From Neocallimastix lanati (nom. inval.) (taxonomy: Eukaryota > Neocallimastigomycota > Neocallimastigomycetes > Neocallimastigales > Neocallimastigaceae), in NCBI GenBank assembly GCA_016946835.1, contig JACVTC010000027.1, positions 1 through 64,000 on the forward strand: DNA of 64,000 nt. Direction: 5' to 3'. Under the pieces are notes generated by a model that was given only the letters and a program-made list of their open reading frames with translations, did no database searches and was not told where the DNA came from. Of this stretch, positions 12,696 to 24,263 are shown in pieces. Within the stretch, counting starts at the first letter, position 1. Every line of letters starts with the position of its first letter. The position numbers and the translations under genes are program-made.

Positions 12696-15163
12696 AACTT
12701 ATATAAACAGTCTTAATGAAAATTATTGGAAAAAAATACTTAATAATTCTTCTACTCCTCAGGAATCATGGGATATTAATCAACCTATTTCCATGTCAGA
12801 AATTCATTCAACTGTTCTTTCAATGAAAAATAACAAAGCACCTGGTCCTGATGGTATACCTACAGAATTTTTTAAAGCATTTTTTAATTCTGAGAGTAGT
12901 ACTTCTTCTCAGGATGACTCTAATCAAGAGGTTACTTATTCCGATTGTGCAAAGTGTCTGTTATTACTTTTTAATAAAATTTGGGATGGTGACTTTCCTA
13001 ATGAATGGAACTCTGCTTCTATTGTTTCTATTCCTAAAAAAGGGGATCTTTCAGATTGTAATAATTATCGTGGTATTTCACTCATCAATGTAGGTTTAAA
13101 AATTCTATCAAAAATTGTCACTAAAAGAATATCGGACTATGCTTTTTCTAATGGAATAATTAGACCAGAACAGTTTGGTTTTAGAAATAAAGAAGAATGT
13201 ATTAGTTTATTTGTATCCATTCGTGAAATTTGTCAAAGAAGAAAATTTAAGGATAAATTTACCTTTCTTGCCTTTCTTGACCTTAAAAAAGCTTATGATT
13301 CAGTTCCAATTTACAATATACTTACTAAACTAGATAATCTTGGTATTCGTGGTAAATGCCTTCAATTCATTACTAATCTATACCTTACCTCGAAAGCTCG
13401 TGCAAACTTTAATGGTAAACTTTCAAAAGAATTTCCAATACACCGTGGTGTTCGCCAAGGGTGTCCTCTCTCACCTATCTTATTCAATATATTTATCAAT
13501 GATATTTTTGATAAATGTAAAAGATATGGTGTGATTACTGAAAAGAAAAAGTGTTGTGGTGGATTATTTGCTGATGATATTGTATTATTAGCTCCTACAA
13601 AATCTTCACTTAAAAACCTTTTGAATATTGCTCATGATTGGGGTATTAAAAATGAAATGACCTTTGGAATCAATAAATGCGCTACACTAGTTGTTAAACC
13701 AAAGAATTTTATTCCTTCAAGACATTATGAAAATCCTACATTTAGACTTGGTATGAACTATATACCAAGCACTAATCAATATACATATCTTGGTATACCT
13801 TTTAATGAATCGTTGGATTTAAAACCTATTATTGCTAAGATGAACAGTAAAATTAATTATACAGTTAACTCTTTCTTTAGATTTTTAACCAATAGGAATG
13901 TTCCTTTCTACTTTAAAACTCGTATACTAGTTTCTTTTGTCCTTAGTTCAGTTCTTTATTATGCTCCCTTACTTGGTTCAAATAAAAAGAATACTGAAAA
14001 AGCTCAAACTGCTTTTAATCGAGGTTTGTATTGGAGTTTCGGGTTTATAAATAAAACCTCCAATACTTCAATTTACAATATGTCTAAGGAACTTTCTATA
14101 CCTCCTATAGCTAGTTTTTGTGCTAAGGCGATGATTCGATGCTTTAAAAAGTGGAAAGATTCTTCTTGTATTATTTCTCATTTAGTCAAAAATATACCTA
14201 CACTTTCTCACTATTCTTGGACGAAAAAAGCACGGAGTTTAGCAGTACACAAGCACAGTAATAAACTTCCTGGAAAAATAAGGAAGTTTTACTGGGAAAA
14301 TATTCATTATTCAAGCACTCCTGCGATCAGATCTACAAAATACAAGAAATTTAAATTTGGTTTTAAAAAATTTATTCATCGTCTATCACTTAAATATTCG
14401 CAATTTTCTCTTGGATTTTTTTGGATTGGACGAATTAAATGTGGATTCAAATTTGATGTAAAAACGTATGTTAAAAGTAATCTAGTATCAGAAAATTGCC
14501 CAACATACTGCCCTTGTTGTGGTGAGAGTAACAGCATACCTAGTTTTACACACTGGATACTTTTATGTCCTAAATTTGAAGAATTTAGGCAACATTTCAT
14601 TCCCTTTGTTGATGAAATTTTTATTAATTTTTCTCTAATTGTTCATGAGAAATCATTGAACATTCCTGATGATAAAGAGGAAGATTTTGATGATAATATC
14701 AATTTTTACGTGCTGTGTATCCTTCTTGGCGGAAATGCAGTATTTGAAATCTTAAAGATCGGCTCGGGGGAAAGAAGGCGACTTATTAATAATATTTTTC
14801 AATCACCTTCGAACGAGTTTTCTTTCCCGATTTCATTTTTTGTGGGGCTTGCGGAATTCCTTACTAACGTTATGCCTATTGTGATTGGTGATTTTTACAC
14901 CATGATCGATTTGTATAGTGTTAGACCTACCGTTGTCAAGAGTGTCGACGTCGTAACGATAAGGCAAAGAAGAAATTCTGATACAGATTCGAATGATAAT
15001 TTTCATCCACATGGGGTTATCTTCGATGAATGGGAAGAGTTAGAGACCTTTTCGTCCTCGAAGCTCATAACGTAGTTTTTTAATATTAATATAAAAAAAT
15101 TTCATGTATTTAAATTTCATGTATTTTTTAAAAAAAATATTATTAAATAAAGTTTATTCCTAG

Positions 15164-15208
<45 letters not shown>

Positions 15209-15215
15209 TATATAA
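12696..15215 (+). mobile_element. LINE family 2, 5'-truncated copy B with 11-bp target duplication
   Basis: The element lies at about 12707-15204 between aacttatataa at 12696-12706 and 15205-15215. It begins just before the reverse transcriptase core and ends ttattcctagtcta plus poly(A) of about 38 after a short 3' UTR. It is clearly related to family 1 at protein level but quite different at nucleotide level, so it is a separate lineage. It inserted only 13 bases downstream of the right-hand target duplication of copy A, in the same orientation. Confidence 0.92.
12793..15075 (+). CDS. LINE family 2 reverse transcriptase (endonuclease missing)
   Basis: This is an intact 760-aa open frame; coding similarity extends upstream of this ATG to the truncation point near 12707. 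Reverse transcriptase motifs in order are NNKAPGPDGIP, NWxxNxLIxxxIPKKGDL-like KEWN/IPKKGDLSDCNNYRGISL, FGFR, FLDLKKAYDSV, GVRQGCPLSPILFN and LFADDIVLLA (catalytic FADD, about residue 255-265). A CPTYCPCCGE...HWILLC zinc finger follows near 570-595, then VLCILLGG and FVGLAEFLTNVMPI. The missing N-terminal endonuclease means it cannot move by itself. It ends SSSKLIT and lacks the hydrophobic tail seen in family 1. Confidence 0.9.
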   Translation: MSEIHSTVLSMKNNKAPGPDGIPTEFFKAFFNSESSTSSQDDSNQEVTYSDCAKCLLLLFNKIWDGDFPNEWNSASIVSIPKKGDLSDCNNYRGISLINVGLKILSKIVTKRISDYAFSNGIIRPEQFGFRNKEECISLFVSIREICQRRKFKDKFTFLAFLDLKKAYDSVPIYNILTKLDNLGIRGKCLQFITNLYLTSKARANFNGKLSKEFPIHRGVRQGCPLSPILFNIFINDIFDKCKRYGVITEKKKCCGGLFADDIVLLAPTKSSLKNLLNIAHDWGIKNEMTFGINKCATLVVKPKNFIPSRHYENPTFRLGMNYIPSTNQYTYLGIPFNESLDLKPIIAKMNSKINYTVNSFFRFLTNRNVPFYFKTRILVSFVLSSVLYYAPLLGSNKKNTEKAQTAFNRGLYWSFGFINKTSNTSIYNMSKELSIPPIASFCAKAMIRCFKKWKDSSCIISHLVKNIPTLSHYSWTKKARSLAVHKHSNKLPGKIRKFYWENIHYSSTPAIRSTKYKKFKFGFKKFIHRLSLKYSQFSLGFFWIGRIKCGFKFDVKTYVKSNLVSENCPTYCPCCGESNSIPSFTHWILLCPKFEEFRQHFIPFVDEIFINFSLIVHEKSLNIPDDKEEDFDDNINFYVLCILLGGNAVFEILKIGSGERRRLINNIFQSPSNEFSFPISFFVGLAEFLTNVMPIVIGDFYTMIDLYSVRPTVVKSVDVVTIRQRRNSDTDSNDNFHPHGVIFDEWEELETFSSSKLIT

Positions 15216-15998
15216 TACTTTTAATTAAATATATATATTAAAAATAATAACTTCAAAAATATATTAAAAAATATTTAAAAAAAGGAAAAAAAAAAAATTC
15301 TTTTAAATATTTTTTAATATACGTTATTGGTTGTTTTTTGTTTTACTTTTTTTTTTTCCTTGTATTTTTCCCTTCTTTTTTTTCTATTAATAAGATTCCA
15401 AGAAATAAATATTCATTTCATGAAATTTTTTTTAAATATAAAAAAAATGTAGAAAAAAATAGTGTATTTGCAAGATTTTTAATTTTTGATAAAAAAAAAT
15501 TGTTTAAAAAGTTCGTGATTTCAAAATTTTTTTAATAAAATAAAATATTTTTTATATGAGTATAAAAAATCTAGATAAATTTTTTTCTTTCTTTTCTTTT
15601 TTTTTTTTTTTTTTTGATATCATTAATGTATATCCTTTTGTCTTTTATCTTCAGATAATTTATTATTAATTTATTTCAAAAAATTTTATCTATATTGAAT
15701 TATTTTTTTTTTTCGCATATTTTTTATTTTTATTTGATAGGAATAGTGAATTTTATTTCATTTATTATATAAATAACATATTATAATATTTTAATTACGT
15801 TTATCAATATTAATAAATATTATAATGTTTGAAAATTAATGATTATCTTTACTGAAATTATTATAAAATTCACTTTTTCATCTATATTTTCTTTTATTAA
15901 TTAATACTTTTTTCTTCTTTTTATTTTTTTTTTTTTTTTTATTCTTCTTGTAAAATAATTTATCAAAAATTATTTACAATCTTCAAAATCTTTAACAA
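15216..15998. other. AT-rich spacer, nothing recognised
   Basis: Poly-T and AT-rich DNA between LINE copies B and C. A 65-codon frame at 15338-15535 is Phe/Lys-only translation of T/A tracts and is not regarded as a gene. Confidence 0.65.
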
Positions 15999-16645
15999 TT
16001 AGAGTGTTTAATCCTCTTTCTTCCTATGACTCTATTTCTAATTTTGAAGATTATATCAATCATTATATATACTTGTTCCTTCTTGGTGGAACTTTAGTTT
16101 TAAATGAGCAACATTTCGATAGTGGGGAACAGAGACAATTAAATGAACTACTTTTCAAAGGTTCATCTGAGTCACCTGTTCCAAAAATTGTGGGCTTGGC
16201 GGAATTCTTAACAAGTGCAATACCTATCATAAGTAGTTCGTTTGAGCTATTATTTGATAGGTATTGCAAAATACCAAACTTATCCAAGAGCGTCGACGTC
16301 GTACTGATAAGGCATAATGATAATACAGGATCAGCACCTATTTCTTCGAAGGATGAATCTTGCCCTAGTAGTTCAATAAATGATGAATCCGGGGAGAGTT
16401 TAGTGGACACCACACTATCTATTTTAAAGATGTTACTTCTAGGTTTTATTTCTTTTTTATTTGTTAGGAAGGGAAAAATTCCCGCATAGTACAACTTGCC
16501 GAAATATATAGTATTTTCGAGCTTTTTTATATTTTTTATTTTTAATTTCGAATGTACTTTTCACCTACATGTATTTTTTAAAATAAAATTAATAAAGTTT
16601 TGGAAGTGTATTCTCTTCTCTGTCTAAAAAAAAAAAAAAAAAAAA
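15999..16645 (+). mobile_element. LINE family 1, 5'-truncated copy C
   Basis: Similarity to family 1 starts at about 15999 (ttagagtgtttaatcc). The copy contains an open frame (16004-16489, 161 aa: LLGG domain, VGLAEFL, hydrophobic tail, KGKIPA), the 3' UTR, the terminal ctctgtcta and poly(A) of about 19. It is highly similar to copy A, with a few substitutions. A target duplication was not convincing: tcaaaatct-like words lie on both sides but not at the exact boundary. Confidence 0.9.
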
Positions 16646-17298
16646 TCTACATATTATCATTGTAATGAATCTATTGTATTTTTTATTTTAGCATTATTTT
16701 GTATATGTATTTTTCTATAGTATTATTTATACTTTCATGTAGCTATTGTAAAATGGAAATGTAGGAGATTGATTCACACCAAAGCTTGTGTTTAAGACAT
16801 TATTTAACGGAATGGGAATCTTTTTTATAGTCTTTCTCTTCTAATATTTTTTTCTTTTTTAAATATACTTTTAGCTAATTTATAATTATTCAACAGAAAA
16901 TTTTTAACCTTTTAAAGAGCTTTATTAATTGAAAGAATTACAATCAGTCAAAAGATAAAAAGAAACGATTATTCATTTTAACAGTATATACAAGTAATTT
17001 TATATCAATAAATTTCTAACCCTTGTGTAAATTTATAAATATTATATCAGTAATACTGGATAAAATCAATTATTTACAAAATCTAAAAACTATTAAATCA
17101 TCAAGAAAAATTATATATTTCAAGCTTTCATATATTCAGCACCATTATTTTTTTTATATACTATTTAAAGGGAATTTACTTTCTCTTTTATTTTTTATTT
17201 TATTTTATTATATATATATAAAAAAAAAAAATTTTATCTATTTTTTTTTTATTATTTTTATTATTTTTATTTTATTCTTCTTTTATTTTATTTTTTAG
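16646..17298. other. AT-rich spacer, nothing recognised
   Basis: Contains a short less AT-biased patch (about 16745-16825) and then pyrimidine-rich DNA. The frame at 17023-17298 is low-complexity Ile/Phe/Tyr/Lys translation and is not supported. Confidence 0.6.
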
Positions 17299-18250
17299 GC
17301 TTTCTTGAAATGGATAATACTTCTTCAAATTAAGCAACTATACCTGTCTTCGAAGATACGATATTCAGAATAAAGATTTCATTCTTATCTTTATTCATGA
17401 TCTTCAATCATGGTCTGTTAGTAAACTTTGGGAATTTCTTAATAAGCGTATTTCCAATTACAATGAAAAAGTTCGTGGAATTTCAAAAAAACATACACAC
17501 CTAATATGGAAAATTACTTCATTTTAAGGATAAATTATGATAAACCCTCTTATTATCTAAATATTTTATTTCTTCTTACTAGATGCCTTCCTATATATAA
17601 AATTAATTGGATCAAAACCAACGAAATTCGAACTTTCAGTTATGTTAAGAAATTCAATAATAAATTTTCTTCTTTTGAAACTAAATCAATGGTAAAAGAT
17701 TTTCTTTATAGTAGCATTTACTCACGTCTACTCAATTCTTCAATCTTTGTGTCAGTTGGAACATTAATGGATGGAATGATGAAAAACGTGATGATATTAG
17801 ATACTTTAATGAAATTTTTAAACCTATCTGTATTTGCTTGCAAGAGGTCGGTAATAGCCAATACCTTAATGTACTTTCAAATAACTATTACTTTGGAAGA
17901 AATTCAAAACACTGTACTTGATATGAAAAATAATAAAGCTCCTGACCCTGATGGTATTCCGATTGAATATTTTAAAGCCTTCTTTAGTAAATCTGATTTA
18001 TCCGATAATCAAGATGATTCTTCAGTTGTTCACTACTCTGATTGTGCTAAATGTTTACTTTCATTATATAACAAAATCTGGGATGGTGATTTCCCTGAAG
18101 AGTAGAATTCGGCTTCTATAATATTAATTCCAAAAAAAGAAGATCTTTCATATTGCAATAATTATCGTGGTATTTCTTTTATTTATGTTGGCTTAAAAGT
18201 TATTACAACAATTGTTACTAATAGAATTGCTAAAAATACCTTAATTGAAA
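17299..18250 (+). mobile_element. LINE family-2-like copy D, decayed, with internal deletion
   Basis: It begins at the protein start of the LINE (ATG at about 17310; MDNTSS) and matches, in shifting frames, the N-terminal region of the long copy (FIHDL.SWS) and the first endonuclease motif (SWNINGW-like). It then jumps directly to the reverse transcriptase N terminus (MKNNKAPDPDGIPIEYFKAFF), so most of the endonuclease is deleted. The polymerase part reads to YRGISF...VGLKV and stops matching at about 18250, where a foldback repeat starts. An in-frame stop replaces a Trp codon after DGDFPEE (18103). Its polymerase is closest to copy B (YSDCAKCLL, NKIWDGDFP) but distinct. Confidence 0.82.
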
Positions 18251-18720
18251 ATCACGTGATTTATTCATATAGGATTTTTAGTATACATTTGGTATAAAAT
18301 ACATATGATTTAAAAACCCTAAAAAACTTCAATATTTCCATTCAACTTCATTCGCAGATTCGACTACGCTCACTCTCGGGTGATCTCGAACAGTCGCAGG
18401 CTTTGTGCTTGAGTCTCACTCCCCTACACTTGCTTCATCTCATTTAATTGCTCATATATATATAAATTCTGGAAAGTTAATTAAAAATGTTAAACAGGTA
18501 TAGTTTTTGTATATATATATGCTAAAAACCATATGATTTTAAACCCTAAAAATACTGATAATAATGATTGAACGAATGAATGGTTAAATGAAATGCAGCG
18601 AATATAGGCGAATGAGACTCGAGCACAAAGCTTGCGACTGCGTAGAGTTCGAGATCAGCCGAGAATGAGCGAAATGTAATCAATGAATGAAGTGAAAGAA
18701 ATTATTGAGGTATTTTTATA
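18251..18720. repeat. Foldback (inverted-repeat) element inside a LINE
   Basis: The left arm, about 18318-18450, contains cgctcactctcgg, gatctcgaac, agtcgcaggctttgtgc and gagtctcac. The right arm, about 18560-18718, is its imperfect reverse complement (gagactcgagcacaaagc, tgcgactgcg, ttcgagatc, ccgagaatgagcg). The arms are far richer in G/C than the surroundings. A second motif, tataggtttttagtatatat then gcataaaaccctat, recurs in variant form at about 18266, 18497 and 44363. It is probably a non-autonomous DNA element of unknown family. It separates LINE pieces D and E, which could once have been one element. Confidence 0.75.
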
Positions 18721-19432
18721 GAAATAGTGATAGTGAAAATAGAAATATTAATATTAGTGATAGTGATAGTGAAAATAATAATATCGTTACTAATAATGTA
18801 GTGAATAGTTCAATTGGTGACAATCGTGTTAATTTAAGTAATATTCTGAGTAATGAGTATGCAAGTATATATGTGAGATTATATAACTTCCTTCTTGGTG
18901 GAAGAAATGCAGACGTTATTGATTTAAATTATAAAAAAGAAAGAGATATTTTGTTTAAGAACCAAAAAATTTCTGGTGATTATTCAAAAACGCCATTCTT
19001 GGTGCGATCTGCAGCTCTCTTTACAGAAATTATGCCTAGAGTAAGTACTAGACAAGGGTTACTATTCCGACGGTATTAGAACAAACTAACGAGGAGCTTC
19101 AACGCTGAAAATGCAGTAAAACAGGCTAGCAGGGCCAGTACCTCTGAAGGAGATGACCATAATTTCTTTCAGATAGTCAATTCAAACCCCCAATCTATAT
19201 GGAAATTAGGTCCATTGTATATGAACTTTTTTCTGAATTTATTTATACATTTTATTTTTGGATATTACTTCTTTTATATCAAGTTACTATTTTAAATATT
19301 TTTATGTTCAAATTGGACAAATAATATATATTTTTTTATTAATTTTGAGTTTTTTTTTAATATATATATATACAATTTAAAAATGAATAAATAATAAAAG
19401 TTTAAAGTTTGTTATAATTGCAGCTGTAAAAG

Positions 19433-19464
<32 letters not shown>
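18721..19464 (+). mobile_element. LINE family 3, 3' fragment E
   Basis: The open frame 18705-19079 carries the C-terminal LINE domain in divergent form (LYNFLLGGRNADVIDLNYKKERDILF ... VRSAALFTEIMPRV ... LLFRRY), aligning with LLGG...VGLAEFL.(T/S).(A/V)(I/M)PI of families 1 and 2. Just downstream, in the same general region, a strongly hydrophobic stretch (LYMNFFLNLFIHFIFGYYFFYIKLL; about 19198-19290) is encoded. A 3' UTR-like segment leads to a poly(A) of about 30 at 19435-19464, taken as the tail. The upstream part has Ser/Asp/Asn repeats (SDSDSEN). Confidence 0.7.
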
Positions 19465-19466
<2 letters not shown>

Positions 19467-19667
19467 TCTATATATTTAAAAATGTAATATAGTTTAAAAC
19501 AACTGAATAGTATACTTAATATATTAACATAATAAATATAATAATTATAAATTTCATTTGGTCAAAAGTAAAAAATTCAAAAAAAAAAAAAAAAAAAAAA
19601 TCTATATCATATTCCACAAATACAATAATATTCGATGATATATATGTTATTTATGATAAAAATAAAA

Positions 19668-19701
<34 letters not shown>

Positions 19702-21034
19702 TAAAAAAGAAGTTTTATATATATATTAATATTTATTATTTTTTATTATGATTTAAAGTTCATTTTTTTTTTCTTTATTTCTCTTTAATCTTTATATATA
19801 TATATATATAAAATGTATCCATAGATATTTATATAATGAATAATTCAATAATTTAAAATAAGCATATAATTAAAAACAAATATTTATATATATATATATA
19901 TAAGATAAAGAAATATTTAAATTAGAAAATAATATTTATATTTATAAAATATATATATTTTTTTAAAAAATATAAATAAATAACAAAAAAAGTCAAAGAA
20001 AAGAAAAAATGAAAAATAAAAATAAATTTTAAATATATAAATTGGTATTTATTTATTATTTTGACTTGAATATTATTTTTTTTTTTTTTTTGAAAAAAAA
20101 AAAATAATAATAATAAAAAATAAACAAATGAAAGTTATTGTTGTAATTTCCTATATTTACATAAATAAATTATTTTTCTTAAATTTATATAGATATGAGT
20201 AATATATATATTATATGGATTTTAATTTTCACGATTTCTATGTGTTATATGTATATCAAATAGAATAATTTTAATATCAATTTATATTATTAAAACATTT
20301 CTTTAAATATGTTATTAAATCATTAAAATAACATAAAAATATAATAATAAAATTTAAAAAAAATATATATATATATAGAACTAAAAAATAAAAAATATAT
20401 ATATATAACATAATAAAATTATTAATAGTTTTAATAAAAAAATAAGGTGAAATAAATTTTATAATTTTTCTAAGAATAAAAATGAATGTTAAAAAATAAT
20501 AATTGAAAAAAAAAAAAGACATATATATAATGTAAATAATAGTTAAAATACATAAAAAATAAATAAATTATAAAAAAAAAAAAAAAAATATATAAAATAT
20601 TCATAATTATTTTAGTTATATTTATCAATATATTATTTATTACACTGTTTTTTTTATTTAATACAAATACAACGTATTTTATTTTTAAAAAAATGTATAC
20701 GTACTGTTTAATAATTTTTTACATATTTAAAAATTTACAGGCTTCCTTCAATTAACCTTTATCATATTACTATTTGTTTTTAACTCTATTTGTTTTTATT
20801 AATATTTGTTTTTATTACTATTTGTTTTTATTATTTATTATTTATTATTTATTATTTATTATTTATTATTTATTATTTATTATTTATTATTTATTATTTA
20901 TTATTTATTATTTATTATTTATTATTTATTATTTATTATTTATTATTTATTATTTATTCAATTTTCATCTTTACTTTTTCTAATAATTTTCCATTTTGTT
21001 CAGTTTGAAAATAAAATCCTTTTTAATGTATGTT

Positions 21035-21073
<39 letters not shown>

Positions 21074-22393
21074 ACATCCCTTTTTATATTAAGTTAATAA
21101 CTTTATAAATTATTCAATTTATTAGGTAAAATATGATTTAAAGTATCTTTTTAAATTTTATATTCATGATTTTCTTAAACAAAGTAAATATATATCTTTA
21201 TATATATTTTATGTAGAAAATTTATACTAATAGTACACTTATAATTTACATATAATTTATTTAATTTTACTTATTTATATATTTTTGTTAAAAACGTAAT
21301 ATAATGTGTTATTTATTGATTATATCGAAGGTATGAATTATGTATTTTATGTATTTTATTATTTTAGTATAAAAAATTTTAGTAATCTTTTATATACATA
21401 TACCTTATTATACACCTTTTGAAATAATATTTTTTTATTATAATCATTCATTAAAATTAATTTCTATCAATCTTTTATATATATATATATAAATTCATCC
21501 ATTATAAATTTAATCTCATGAAGTAATAGAATTTTCAATTATTAATTTATTATTATTATTATCACTATTATTATTATTTAAAATTTTATAATTAATATAT
21601 AAATTTTTCATTAAATATAATCTAAATTAAATATAAGAAAATCTATTTTAATAAATTTATTTTAGCCAATAAGTATTAAATATAAGAAATACATTTTAAT
21701 TATTTAATAAAAAAATGGATACAAATTAACCTTTTATAAAAATAACATTAAAGTTTATAAAAAAAAAATGTTATGGGAGTAGCATTATAAATTTATCTTC
21801 ATTAAAAATAAAATTATTATATATATATATAAGTATATATATATTTTTTAAAAAAATATTTTTTTTTTTTGAATATTTATTAAACATAGTAAAATATATA
21901 TATATATACAAAGAAAATAAAATATATTATACAATAATAATTTTAACTATCATTTTAAAGTAAACTTTTTTTTTTGTAATATTAAAGAATAAATTAATTA
22001 ATTATATATTTTATATATTTAACTAATAAAAATGTTTTATATGTTTTATATTACAGTATTAAAAAAAAATTGATATAGTTAATTACAATAATATTAAGAA
22101 TTATTTTTTTTTTATTATATTTTTTTTATAATATATATATATATTATCTAAATATCAATATTTAGAATCAACTTCTTGTTAAGTAGAATATTATATTAAT
22201 GGTAATAATTGGATATTTGAATAAATAAAATTAAAAAATTAGTAAAAAAAAAAAAAATTAAAAGAAAAAATTAAGAATAAATTAAATTAATAAAAACCAA
22301 ACCATTATACTAACACAATAAAATTTTATAATCCTTCAATAGATAAATTATTAATAAAAAAAAAAGAAAAAAAAAAAAAAGCATTAAAAGTAA
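19465..22393. other. AT-rich intergenic region with poly-A tracts
   Basis: No gene is supported. It contains poly-A tracts at about 19579-19601 and 19674-19701, a heptamer array (listed separately), a poly-T at about 21039-21072, and the upstream region of the second expansin gene. The several 60-80-codon frames over 20774-21036 are translations of the heptamer array. Confidence 0.65.
20829..20958. repeat. (TTATTTA)n heptamer microsatellite
   Basis: About 18 tandem copies of a 7-base unit, preceded by imperfect ttgtttttattacta repeats from about 20773. Because 7 is not a multiple of 3, all three frames stay open and create false LFIIYYL-type proteins. The same heptamer in reverse complement occurs at 40990-41083. 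Confidence 0.93.
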
Positions 22394-24263
22394 ATGAAAA
22401 CTCTTCAGGTCTTAGGTTTTACATCTTTATTAATAGTTGGCACCTACTCTAAATGCCAATCTGGTTACCCATGTTGTAAATCTTGTGACGTCGTTGATAC
22501 TGATGATGATGGTCAATGGGGTGTTGAAAATAATGATTGGTATGTAAAAATAAATTAAGATAAAGTTAAAATAAATAATAAATAATATATAAATAAGAAA
22601 AATAATTAATTAAATAATATTAATATTAAAAAACAATGAAAAAAAAAAAAAAAAAAAAAATAGGTGTAGTATTGATACCGAAAAGTGTGGTGGTTCTGCT
22701 GCTACTTCGGACGATTGCTGGAGTAAATCTTTAGGTTATGACTGTTGTAAGGAAGGCACATCTGTTGCATATACTGATGATAGTGGTAAATGGGGTGTCG
22801 TTGGAGATCAATGGTGTGGTATTATTGAATCCTCTGCTACTGAAGATGAATGTGGTATTTATCCATGTTGTAAGACATGTACTTCTGTTTACGAAGATGA
22901 TGATGGTAAATGGGGTGTTGAAAATGATGACTGGTGTTTAATTAAGAGTTCTTGTGGAAAGGATAATGATTCTAAAACCACTAAAGCTCCAAAACCAACA
23001 AGTGATACTGGTGGTTCTGGTGGTGGTTCTGGTGGTGTTACCAAAACTACACTTGCTGATGGCGGTATTCTAGAATCTGGTATTTTCAGTACTTTACCAC
23101 CAAGTCACACTCAACCACCATATCCACATGCTGAAAACACTGGTCTAGCTTCCTGTGGTGAAAAATGGACTATGGTGGATAACGTTTGTGTTGCCATGTA
23201 CTGTGAAGACGATTTATCCTCTGAAAACTGTGATAATTGTGGTGGTGTTGCTGGAAAAGGAGGTTGTGTCTCTGTTGATCCAGCTTTATGTAAGTCTGGT
23301 ATTTGGCCAGAAGTTCACAGTTCCACTGATCAACCATGGAAATACTCCAGATCTACTCACTTCGGTTTAACCTATGGTGGTGCCTGTGGTTTCGGTTTAT
23401 ACGGTTTATGTACTACTAAATTCAATGCTACTGGTGAACTTTGTATGAAATTCTGTGAACATTACCCAGATCTCTGTGCTGATCCAGATGATATCACTTT
23501 AAGAGGTAATTTCTGTGCTCCAAATGGTAATTACTACACTCAATTCTGGTCTTCTCTTCCAGGTGATTATGATAACTATCTTTCTTGTGGTGAATGTTAT
23601 GAAGTTGAAAGAACTTTACCAGATGGTTCATCTTACCCAGCTGGAGAAGGTACTGATCATATTCTTTTACAAGTTGTTGATTCCTGTCCATGTACCGCTA
23701 ATGCTAAGTGGTGTTGTGGTTCCGGAGTTGATCACTGTAATGAAATTGATTTCAAGTATGGTTGTCCAATTCCAGAAGGTAGCTGGCACGTTGATTTATC
23801 CGATATTGCTATGTCTCGTTTACAAACCAATGATCCATATGGTGTTATGGTTGATGGTGTTATTCCTATTAAGTATAGACGTGTTCCATGTCCAGTTAAG
23901 GGTAACATTCATATCTGGCTACGTCCAGGTGCTGGTCCATGGTATTTCGCTCTTACTGTCGTTAATGTAGCTAATATGGGTTCTCTTGTCGCTGTTGAAG
24001 TCCAACAAGCTGATGGAAAATGGGCACCATTAGTTCGTGATCCAAACTATTCATCTACTAGACCACAAGAACGTTATGGTTCCTGGACTGTCAAACAAGG
24101 TACTGGTCCATTCTCTGTTCCAATGAATATGCGTTTCACAGATAGTGCCTTCAACACTCTTACTGCTGAAGGTGCTATTAAGGATTGGGGAGATCCAGAT
24201 TTCGAAATGTTTGATTTCCTTTACATTGATACCGGTGTTCAATTCCCAATGCCATCTGATTAA
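22394..24263 (+). CDS. Cellulosomal expansin/swollenin-like protein with three dockerins (copy 2)
   Basis: Exons 22394-22539 and 22664-24263 encode 581 aa. The signal peptide is [19 protein letters not shown]. Three dockerins follow (GYPCCKSC..., GYDCCKEG..., IYPCCKTC..., each with D..G.WG and W.C/WC), then a linker that differs from copy 1 by being Gly/Ser-rich (GGSGGGSGG). The Cys-rich module, barrel domain (HVDLS, YRRVPC) and C-terminal beta-sandwich are almost the same as in copy 1. The intron is at the identical codon position. Between 23481 and 23912 the two genes are identical at every base, whereas the dockerins and linker differ clearly. It would act outside the cell as a cellulosome subunit loosening cell wall polysaccharides. 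Copies 1 and 2 are direct repeats separated by about 11.7 kb, half of it LINE insertions. Confidence 0.9.
22540..22663 (+). other. Spliceosomal intron of expansin copy 2
   Basis: GTATGT at 22540 and ATAG at 22660-22663 bound 124 bases, including a pure poly-A run immediately before the acceptor. Removal restores D-W-C-S-I-D. Phase 2, same position as in copy 1. Confidence 0.9.
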
